DNA from: DATMNI01 sp035570275 | GTDB taxonomy: Bacteria > Acidobacteriota > Terriglobia > Bryobacterales > Bryobacteraceae | Direction: 5' to 3' | DNA length: 5,695 nucleotides | Assembly: GCA_035570275.1 (NCBI GenBank) | Contig: DATMNI010000002.1 | Location: 1 to 5,695 of the forward strand | In this document: piece after piece, positions 1 to 4,904 of the stretch | How the letters are laid out: each line of letters begins with the position of its first letter | How positions within the stretch are numbered: the first letter of the stretch is position 1 | Notes under the pieces: model-generated | Databases searched by the model: none | Told to the model about the DNA's origin: nothing | What the model saw: the letters and a program-made list of their open reading frames with translations, nothing else | Made by a program: the position numbers and the translations under genes

Positions 1-28
1 GAGTGTCTGGCGAGGCATGACAGGGTCG

Positions 29-77
29 AAAAACCACCTCGCCCATCGGGAATCTCCCGGAGCCTGGCGTGGTTTTT
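29..77 (+). terminator. Structured, possibly bidirectional intrinsic terminator
   Basis: AAAAACCAC (29-37) is perfectly complementary to GTGGTTTTT (69-77). Inside, GCC (41-43) can pair with GGC (66-68) after a three-base bulge, and CGGGA (47-51) with TCCCG (55-59) around a three-base loop. The result is a long interrupted hairpin ending in a five-T run. Because the A run on the left mirrors the T run on the right, it could stop transcription from either side. It most likely ends a gene lying to the left of the window and insulates the cyclophilin gene. The structure is seen directly; termination is inferred. Confidence 0.6.
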
Positions 78-90
78 CATGAAGTTTCGC

Positions 91-103
91 GGGCGGAACG
101 CCC
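91..103. other. Small GC-rich stem-loop
   Basis: GGGCG (91-95) and CGCCC (99-103) form a perfect five-pair stem with a three-base loop (GAA). No T run follows, so it is not a classic terminator. It is the first of three compact perfect hairpins between the terminator and the cyclophilin gene. Confidence 0.35.
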
Positions 104-109
104 ATCCCA

Positions 110-135
110 ACAGACCACGAAAGACGATGGTCTGT
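110..135. repeat. 8-bp perfect inverted repeat (stem-loop)
   Basis: ACAGACCA (110-117) is the exact reverse complement of TGGTCTGT (128-135), with a ten-base loop. It has no T run after it. It may be an mRNA 5'-leader structure, a protein-binding dyad, or a relic of a dispersed palindromic element; the sequence does not decide between these. Confidence 0.45.
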
Positions 136-168
136 CCCACCTTCTCCCAGAAATGGACAAACTCAAGC

Positions 169-187
169 GGCGGATTGTTAATCCGCC
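169..187. repeat. Palindromic REP-like hairpin GGCGGATT-GTT-AATCCGCC
   Basis: GGCGGATT (169-176) and AATCCGCC (180-187) make a perfect eight-pair stem with a three-base loop. Compact GC-rich palindromes like this in non-coding DNA are typical of dispersed REP-type repeats, but copy number in the genome cannot be seen here. There is no T run, so termination is unlikely. Confidence 0.45.
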
Positions 188-244
188 TGCGCGATGGGTA
201 GCCAGCCAGCGCATTTGCGTCCTGGACGCCTGCTGCCCGGCCGT

Positions 245-271
245 TTTCCGGATACCCCATTTCCGGATACC
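245..271 (+). repeat. 12-bp direct repeat, period 15
   Basis: TTTCCGGATACC occurs exactly at 245-256 and again at 260-271, separated by CCA. The second copy ends ten bases before the chosen ATG of the cyclophilin gene (282). It could be a tandem duplication or a pair of same-helix-face regulator sites, although a 15-bp period does not match a helical turn. Confidence 0.5.
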
Positions 272-281
272 ATGGGATTCG

Positions 282-1400
282 ATGCGCTCCCAGTGCCTGC
301 TCGCCCTGCTGGTTTGCCTGGCCGCCTGGCCCCAAACCCCGCCCGCCGATCTCGAAGCCGTCGTCACCACCGATCGCGGCGTCTTCCGTTTCGAATTTGA
401 AGCCGCCCAAGCGCCTAAGCACGTCGCCAACTTCATCAAACTCGCGCGCGAAGGCTACTACGATGGCGGCGCCTTCCACCGCGTCGTGGCCTACGGCATC
501 ATCCAGGGCGGCGACCCTCTGCTCAAAGATCCCAAGACGCCCAGGAACCTCTGGGGCACCGGCGGCCTCAATTCGCTCGCCAGCGAATTCAGCGGCCTCA
601 AGCACGAGCGCGGCGTCGTTTCCACTGTCCGCATCCCCAACAAGCCCAACAGCGATGGCAGCCAGTTCTTCGTCTGCGTCTCGCCGCAGCCGCCTCTGGA
701 TGGCCAGTTCTCCGCCTTCGGCCGCGTCAATGAAGGCATGGACGTGGTGGAGCGCATCTCGCAGTCGCCCGTCGATAAGGATGGCCTCACCGAAAAGCCG
801 GTCCGCATCCTGAAAGTCACCATCGAAAAGAAAAAGGTGGAGCCGTTCCTCGATGCCACGCCCGACGAAATGCGCAAGACGGTTACGCTCAAGACTACGC
901 TGGGCACGATCAAGATCAAAATGGAGCCCGATTGGGCGCCCAATCACGTGCGCAATTTCCTCAAGCTCACCGCCACCGGATGGTACAACGGCACCGGATT
1001 CCACCGGATCGTGAAGGATTTCGTGGTGCAGGGCGGCATGGCCGATTCACGCGGCATCGGCGCTTCACCCGGCGCCGGCGATTCACCCGCCATTGCCAAT
1101 TCACCCCCGGGCGGCGCCCATCACCCCGCCGACCGCTGGGTGCGCCCCTTGAAAGGCGAGTTCCGCGCGGACGTTAAACACACCCGCGGCATCGTGTCGA
1201 TGGCCCGCACCGAAGATCCCGATTCGGCCACCACGTCTTTCTTCCTGATGCTCGGCGCCGCGCCGCACCTGGATGGCCAGTACTCCGCCTTCGGCCGGAT
1301 CGTGGAAGGCATGGAAGTTCTCGAAGCCTTCGAAAAGGAGCCGTTGGATGGCGAGTCTCCCAAGCGACGCCTGGAAATCATCGAGGCGAAGATCGAGTAG
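282..1400 (+). CDS. Exported tandem-domain cyclophilin-type peptidyl-prolyl cis-trans isomerase
   Basis: A 372-residue protein that should catalyse cis-trans isomerisation of prolyl bonds during folding of exported proteins. Residues 1-22 look like a Sec signal peptide (hydrophobic CLLALLVCLAAW, no proper lipobox). Domain 1 (about 25-182) contains GGAFHRVV with the catalytic-type Arg67, IIQGGD with Gln75, GSQFFV and LDGQFSAFG. Domain 2 (about 200-370) repeats the pattern: TGFHRIV with Arg242, FVVQGG with Phe247 and Gln250, SFFLML and LDGQYSAFG. Domain 1 has Gly and Ile where cyclophilin A has Phe60 and Met61, so its pocket is altered; domain 2 keeps the Phe. A repeat-encoded insert (residues 255-278) sits after the GGM of domain 2. 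An in-frame GTG at 69 would add 71 residues unlike any cyclophilin and bury the signal peptide, so ATG 282 is preferred, although its ribosome-binding site (GGGA, 274-277) is weak. Family assignment is secure; periplasmic location is inferred. Confidence 0.9.
   Translation: MRSQCLLALLVCLAAWPQTPPADLEAVVTTDRGVFRFEFEAAQAPKHVANFIKLAREGYYDGGAFHRVVAYGIIQGGDPLLKDPKTPRNLWGTGGLNSLASEFSGLKHERGVVSTVRIPNKPNSDGSQFFVCVSPQPPLDGQFSAFGRVNEGMDVVERISQSPVDKDGLTEKPVRILKVTIEKKKVEPFLDATPDEMRKTVTLKTTLGTIKIKMEPDWAPNHVRNFLKLTATGWYNGTGFHRIVKDFVVQGGMADSRGIGASPGAGDSPAIANSPPGGAHHPADRWVRPLKGEFRADVKHTRGIVSMARTEDPDSATTSFFLMLGAAPHLDGQYSAFGRIVEGMEVLEAFEKEPLDGESPKRRLEIIEAKIE
1046..1117 (+). repeat. 18-bp tandem repeat, four units, inside the cyclophilin gene
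   Basis: Four degenerate 18-bp units begin at 1046, 1064, 1082 and 1100, each starting TTCAC and most continuing CCG. The period is a multiple of three, so the reading frame is kept. In protein the unit is six residues, about [D/A/N]-S-[P/R]-x-x-[G/A], giving DSRGIG, ASPGAG, DSPAIA and NSPPGG at residues 255-278. It lies in a surface loop region between the Gln-Gly-Gly strand and the next conserved block of domain 2. It probably arose by replication slippage. Confidence 0.8.
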
Positions 1401-1459
1401 TGGCACGGGAATTCCTGCTAAAGCCCTCACAGTCTTCGCATCAACAAATGGGTATTGAT

Positions 1460-1957
1460 ATGTCGGACGCACCAGACCAACGCCTGCTTGAGGCTCTGCT
1501 GGACTCATGGGACCGGAACAACACCATCCTGCTCAACCTGCTCCGCGCCCTCCCGGAGGGCGGGCTGGCGGCTAGCGCGATGGAGGGCAGCCCGTCCATC
1601 GCGGAGCTGTTGACACACATTCACTATGTACGCCTGGTGTTCGTCTTCGAGGACGCCCCCGAGTTCGCCAGAGATCTGCCCGAGAAGGAGTGGGTGGTGG
1701 AGCGTGACCGTGGCCGCATCGCGCAGATGCTGAACGACAGCGCCCAGGCGGTGCGGGATGCGGTAAAGAGCAGGGTGGAGGCAGGCCGGGACATGAACCT
1801 TCATTACGACCACCCGATCCTCCTGCTGCAGCACATGATCTGGCACGAGGGCTACCATCACGGTCAGATGAAGCTGGCACTCAAGGTGGCGGGCCGCCCA
1901 ATGACCGATGAAGAAGCCGGGCCGGTCACGTGGGGCGTCTGGATGCGCAAGAAGTGA
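1460..1957 (+). CDS. DinB-family (DinB/YfiT-like) putative metalloenzyme
   Basis: A 165-residue protein, the usual length for the DinB/YfiT four-helix-bundle superfamily, whose members bind a divalent metal; some act as thiol-dependent transferases, but most are uncharacterised. The three likely metal ligands are visible: His53 in SIAELLTHIH, then His129 and His133 in the late motif WHEGYHHGQM. It has no signal peptide or membrane segment, so it should be cytoplasmic. It begins 59 bases after the cyclophilin stop on the same strand, so read-through from that gene is possible, but no functional tie is evident. Start choice is uncertain: ATG 1460 gives a family-like N-terminus and has a weak GGG seven bases upstream; ATG 1448 adds four residues; GTG 1400 overlaps the cyclophilin stop by one base and adds twenty residues without family character. 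The exact reaction is unknown. Confidence 0.85.
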   Translation: MSDAPDQRLLEALLDSWDRNNTILLNLLRALPEGGLAASAMEGSPSIAELLTHIHYVRLVFVFEDAPEFARDLPEKEWVVERDRGRIAQMLNDSAQAVRDAVKSRVEAGRDMNLHYDHPILLLQHMIWHEGYHHGQMKLALKVAGRPMTDEEAGPVTWGVWMRKK

Positions 1958-2017
1958 GCGTCTTAGGGCGTTCACAAGCGCGCTCAAAGACCGCTTCGCC
2001 TCGAATCACGAGCGTCC

Positions 2018-2087
2018 ACCGGCCAATCTGTTTGATTCTAGATCGCTTACGCTGAAAATTTGCGGTGGAACAGATTGGCCGGTTTTT
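2018..2087 (+). terminator. Perfect 15-bp inverted repeat with T run; probable terminator of the DinB gene
   Basis: ACCGGCCAATCTGTT (2018-2032) is the exact reverse complement of AACAGATTGGCCGGT (2069-2083), and TTTT follows at 2084-2087, so the right arm runs straight into a five-T tract. That fits intrinsic termination after the DinB gene, 60 bases upstream. The 36-base loop is unusually long for a terminator. TCCACC (2015-2020) can alternatively pair with GGTGGA (2064-2069). A short miniature transposable element is the main alternative, but no target-site duplication is visible. Confidence 0.55.
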
Positions 2088-2170
2088 AAAGGTCAGGGAC
2101 GATGTATCCGCGGTCTCGTTTAGCCTTGGCCATCTAAGAGGAGCCCGTCAGCATTGCGTCCACAAACTGT

Positions 2171-2212
2171 ACAGGCACAACTTGTCAGTTTTACCTTGCA
2201 AGTTTCGCCTGT
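2171..2212. promoter_or_regulatory. Candidate MarR operator dyad
   Basis: ACAGGCACAACTTG (2171-2184) and CAAGTTTCGCCTGT (2199-2212) form a 14-bp imperfect inverted repeat with 12 complementary positions, around a 14-base centre. It spans the predicted -35 box and spacer upstream of the marR-like gene. Two 8-bp perfect palindromes lie at its edges: CTGTACAG (2167-2174) and CTTGCAAG (2195-2202), the latter covering the -35 box. MarR proteins bind such dyads as dimers and usually repress their own operon. The dyad is seen; the binding is inferred. Confidence 0.5.
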
Positions 2213-2224
2213 CTTGTGTATCCT
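2196..2224 (+). promoter_or_regulatory. Predicted sigma-70-type promoter for the marR-MFS operon
   Basis: TTGCAA (2196-2201) and TATCCT (2219-2224) are separated by exactly 17 bases and resemble -35 and -10 boxes. Transcription would begin near 2231, only a few bases before the ATG at 2234, implying a leaderless or nearly leaderless marR message. The -35 lies inside the candidate MarR operator, consistent with autorepression. Confidence 0.45.
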
Positions 2225-2233
2225 GGAATTGTC

Positions 2234-2659
2234 ATGCGACAAAACCTTGAAAGCTCCGTGTTCGACTTTACTCAGGCCATTGGGCTGTTGGTACGCCGCT
2301 TGCGCGTGGCGGTCGCTTCGCACGAACTTTCCCTGACAGAGTCTGTCGTCATGGCCCGTCTGGCCAGGGACGGCCCTGCTACGACTGCCGATCTGGCCCG
2401 TGCGGAAGGCATGAGGCCGCAGTCGATGGGAACCACAATCGCGGCACTTGAGGCAATGGGAATAGTCGAACGTAAGCCGCATCCAACCGACGGGCGCCAG
2501 ATGATTATTGAACTGACCGCTAAAGGCGCAGATGTTCGGAAAGTCACCAGTGACGAAAAACGGACCTGGCTCGCGCAGGCTATCGCGCAACTCAGCAAAG
2601 AGGAACAGAAAACCCTGTTCGCGGCCGGCGAACTCATTAAGCGATTGGTGGAAATGTGA
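2234..2659 (+). CDS. MarR-family transcriptional regulator
   Basis: A 141-residue winged-helix repressor of normal MarR length, expected to dimerise and bind the dyad just upstream until a small ligand releases it. The order is an N-terminal dimerisation helix (about 8-28), the LSLTESVVMARLARDGPAT region leading into helix-turn-helix (about 50-75, recognition helix near RPQSMGTTIAALE), then the wing with the hallmark Asp86-Gly-Arg88 in PTDGRQ, and C-terminal helices (about 100-140). There is no cysteine, so cysteine-based oxidant sensing as in OhrR is ruled out and ligand sensing is more likely. The downstream gene overlaps its stop by four bases (GTGA), so they form an operon. An in-frame GTG at 2216 would add six residues but lies against the predicted -10 box; ATG 2234 has a weak GGAA (2225-2228) upstream. 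Target genes beyond this operon are unknown. Confidence 0.9.
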   Translation: MRQNLESSVFDFTQAIGLLVRRLRVAVASHELSLTESVVMARLARDGPATTADLARAEGMRPQSMGTTIAALEAMGIVERKPHPTDGRQMIIELTAKGADVRKVTSDEKRTWLAQAIAQLSKEEQKTLFAAGELIKRLVEM

Positions 2660-2677
2660 ACAGTGGAAATGTGAACA
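2648..2677 (+). repeat. Perfect 15-bp tandem duplication over the marR stop / MFS start
   Basis: GTGGAAATGTGAACA occurs at 2648-2662 and again, exactly, at 2663-2677. Each copy holds a Shine-Dalgarno-like GTGGA followed by a GTG codon in the MFS frame. The first GTG (2656) overlaps the marR TGA; the second (2671) would start the MFS protein five residues later. The duplication therefore copied a complete initiation signal without altering the frame. Confidence 0.85.
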
Positions 2678-4692
2678 ACCCTGAAACAAATCCGGGCAGC
2701 CCTGCGCCATTTGGCTTCAGGTTCATAGCGCCGCTGGCTCTGGGCGCAATGCTCAACCCGATCAATTCGACCATGCTTTCCACTGCTCTGGTGCCGATCG
2801 CGGACAGCCTGCACGTCGGCATAGCTCGGACGGGATGGCTCATCGCGGTCCTATATCTGACAAGTGCCGTCGCACAGCCGGCGATGGGCCGCCTGGCCGA
2901 CATGCTCGGCCCGCGCCGAGTCTATCTCGTTTCACTCGGTCTGGTTGCGGTGGCTGGTGGGCTGGGGGGAGCGGCGTCATCCCTGACCGGCCTGGTGCTG
3001 GTGCGCGTCCTCTTAGGTATCGGGACTTCAGGCGCTTATCCGGCCGCCATGAAGATTTTCCGCGTACAGGCAAATCGGATAGGTTGCGAACCGCCCCGTG
3101 TCGCCATGGGCGTCCTGTCATTGGCCAGCCTGTCTTCAGCGGCCGCCGGACCTCTGCTGGGTGGGGTGCTGACGGGCGTCTTCGGCTGGCGCTCGATCTT
3201 TACGGTCAATGTGGGGCTGGCGTTGTTAACCCTCATCCTCGCGGTGTTCTGGGTCCCTGAGGATCAGCCGCGGCGCAAGAGCCTTGTTCGTTTGAGCGAA
3301 CAGGTGGACTTTATGGGGATCGCCATTTTCGCGGCATTCCTGCTGAGCCTTATGACTTTTCTGATGAACCTCCGCCCTCCCATCTGGCTGGCTCTACTGG
3401 GCGCCGCTGCTTTTGGCGCGGCGCTTATCGCCCACTCATTGCGGCGCAGACAGCCCTTCATCGATGTGCGGATGCTGGCGCTCAACCGCCCTCTCACCGT
3501 GACCTATCTCCGCCTCGGCTCGATCATGGTGATCGTTTACAGCGTCTTATACGGCTTCGCCCAATGGCTCGAAGGCTCGGCGGGGTTAACGAGCGCGAAG
3601 GCTGGGCTGGTGACGCTGCCGATGTCCGCGGTGGCCACCGTCTCGTCGATGATGGCTGTTCGCACCAAAGGGCTTCGCGCGCCTTTCCTCGTCAGCATGG
3701 GAACCGGACTCATCGGCTGTGTCTGTCTGTTTCTAATGGGCAGCACGACGTCCATCTGGCTTATCGCCGGAGCGGTTGCGTTCTTCGGCGTCCCGATGGG
3801 CATGGCTTCTACCGCCACACAGGCCGCCGTCTATATGCAGGCGCCCCCTGAAGAGATTGGCACGGCTGCCGGCCTGCAACGAACGGCTCAATATATAGGC
3901 GCAATTTCGGCCGCCAGTCTCCTGGCCTTCATCTACGGGCACCGTGCGACAGATCACGGCCTGCATGCCCTGGCGGTTGTCATGGGGATAATCAGCGCCG
4001 TTCTCTTGGTCGCCACTTTTTTCGACCGTACTATTCCGTTAATGTCATCGGCCGCGGTTCCCACGACGCCGGAATCTGTCACCACCCAACCGAAAGGAAA
4101 AAACATGTCCCTTACAAAGCTCGACGACACCTGTGCCTTACTGGTGATTGACCTGCAAAAAGGCATTGTCGATTTGCCGACCGTGCATCCTGCTAGCGAG
4201 ATCGTTGATCGATCGGCCCAACTCGCCCGCGCCTTCCGCAAACAAGGCATGCCGGTCGTTCTGGTCAACCTGGCGGGTGTTGCTCCGGGGCGCACAGACG
4301 CCGGAAGTTCCAGGTTTTCGCGCCCGGCCGATTGGACTGATCTCGTACCTGAACTGGAGCCGCAACCCGACGATCACATAGTGACCAAGCTGCGGTGGGG
4401 CGCGTTCGCTGGCACAAGTTTGGATGGATATCTGCGCGAGCGCGGTGTAACGCAGATCGTTCTAACGGGGATTGCGACGAGTACCGGCGTGGAATCGACG
4501 GCACGCAACGCGTACGATCACGGCTACAACGTGACGCTGGTCGTGGATGCGATGACAGACCTGCACGCCGACGCGCATCGCCACAGTGTCGGGAAAATCT
4601 TCCCCCGGCTGGGTGAGTCGACAACGACCGAGCATCTGCTGAGACTGTTGGAGGCCTCCGGTTTCGCGAAAAGGCCATCACCGTCAATGTAG
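2656..4692 (+). CDS. MFS exporter (DHA2-like, 14 TM) fused to isochorismatase-family hydrolase
   Basis: A 678-residue two-part protein. Residues 23-456 read as about 14 transmembrane helices, as in the DHA2 drug:proton antiporters. Motif A appears after helix 2 (GRLADMLGPRRV, 78-89) and the antiporter motif C in helix 5 (GPLLGG, 165-170). A Ser/Thr/Pro-rich linker (457-483) leads to a complete isochorismatase-like domain (484-678), which an even number of helices should place in the cytoplasm. That domain shows VIDLQKG with Asp499 and VTKLRWGAF with Lys578. In TGIATSTGVESTAR, Gly611 stands where cysteine hydrolases carry the nucleophile, as in EntB/PhzD-type isochorismatases. These two functions are normally separate proteins. 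AAAGGA plus ATG 4105 inside the linker could also give a free 195-residue hydrolase. The GTG start at 2656 overlaps marR by four bases; GTG 2671 is an equal alternative. Likely role: efflux and modification of a small compound controlled by MarR. Substrate unknown. Confidence 0.85.
   Translation: MNSGNVNNPETNPGSPAPFGFRFIAPLALGAMLNPINSTMLSTALVPIADSLHVGIARTGWLIAVLYLTSAVAQPAMGRLADMLGPRRVYLVSLGLVAVAGGLGGAASSLTGLVLVRVLLGIGTSGAYPAAMKIFRVQANRIGCEPPRVAMGVLSLASLSSAAAGPLLGGVLTGVFGWRSIFTVNVGLALLTLILAVFWVPEDQPRRKSLVRLSEQVDFMGIAIFAAFLLSLMTFLMNLRPPIWLALLGAAAFGAALIAHSLRRRQPFIDVRMLALNRPLTVTYLRLGSIMVIVYSVLYGFAQWLEGSAGLTSAKAGLVTLPMSAVATVSSMMAVRTKGLRAPFLVSMGTGLIGCVCLFLMGSTTSIWLIAGAVAFFGVPMGMASTATQAAVYMQAPPEEIGTAAGLQRTAQYIGAISAASLLAFIYGHRATDHGLHALAVVMGIISAVLLVATFFDRTIPLMSSAAVPTTPESVTTQPKGKNMSLTKLDDTCALLVIDLQKGIVDLPTVHPASEIVDRSAQLARAFRKQGMPVVLVNLAGVAPGRTDAGSSRFSRPADWTDLVPELEPQPDDHIVTKLRWGAFAGTSLDGYLRERGVTQIVLTGIATSTGVESTARNAYDHGYNVTLVVDAMTDLHADAHRHSVGKIFPRLGESTTTEHLLRLLEASGFAKRPSPSM
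4093..4107 (+). promoter_or_regulatory. Internal ribosome-binding site and ATG for the hydrolase domain
   Basis: AAAGGA (4093-4098) stands six bases before an in-frame ATG (4105-4107) that begins exactly at the family-like N-terminus MSLTKLDDTCALLVIDLQ. This is the arrangement expected of a separate downstream gene. In the fused ORF these bases encode the linker residues Pro-Lys-Gly-Lys-Asn-Met. It may still allow independent translation of a 195-residue soluble hydrolase, or may be a scar of gene fusion. Confidence 0.6.
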
Positions 4693-4693
4693 G

Positions 4694-4718
4694 GCGCGAA
4701 ACGCTCCTCTTTCGGCGC
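4694..4718 (+). other. Hairpin just after the fusion gene, weak terminator candidate
   Basis: GCGCGAAA (4694-4701) pairs with TTTCGGCGC (4710-4718) with one bulged G and an eight-base loop, starting two bases after the stop codon. No T run follows, so it does not look like a standard intrinsic terminator; it might stabilise the 3' end of the operon message. The rest of 4719-4894 holds no promoter I can defend. Confidence 0.3.
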
Positions 4719-4894
4719 GATGGAGATTCGTACTCGCTGGATATTGAACAGGGCAGGAAACCAAAAAGCGTTAAGGCAAATACATAAGGGGAGGTAAATG
4801 CAAGCGGCCACCCCAAGGGCGGGCCGGCCATCCTCGCGGCGTTATGGTTCAGGAGTCCAGGCGCGACCACTGTGCGTCACTCGGGTCTCGCAGC

Positions 4895-4904
4895 AGGAGA
4901 AGAC
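4895..4904 (+). promoter_or_regulatory. Ribosome-binding site fixing the PAS gene start
   Basis: AGGAG (4895-4899) lies five bases before ATG 4905 and is a near-ideal Shine-Dalgarno sequence. It selects this ATG over the in-frame GTG at 4872, which has no such signal. Confidence 0.7.

Noticed and set aside
1..20. Tail of an upstream gene ending at TGA 18-20
   Set aside because: Six codons are too few to tell a coding frame from chance; only the terminator right after it hints at a gene end.
69..281. N-terminal extension of the cyclophilin from GTG 69
   Set aside because: The 71 added residues cover hairpins and a direct repeat, resemble no protein and would place the signal peptide internally.
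1400..1420. GGAATTCC palindrome after the cyclophilin stop as a terminator
   Set aside because: A short self-complementary site with no loop and no T run; more likely chance.
2120..2710. Long minus-strand ORF (196 codons) opposite marR
   Set aside because: It is antisense to a clear MarR gene, has no recognisable domain and crosses the promoter and operator.
2272..2814. Minus-strand ORF of 180 codons
   Set aside because: Antisense shadow of marR and the start of the MFS gene; composition driven by the opposite strand.
4265..4870. Minus-strand ORF of 201 codons
   Set aside because: Mostly antisense to the hydrolase domain, Arg/Pro/Ser-rich, with no recognisable motif.
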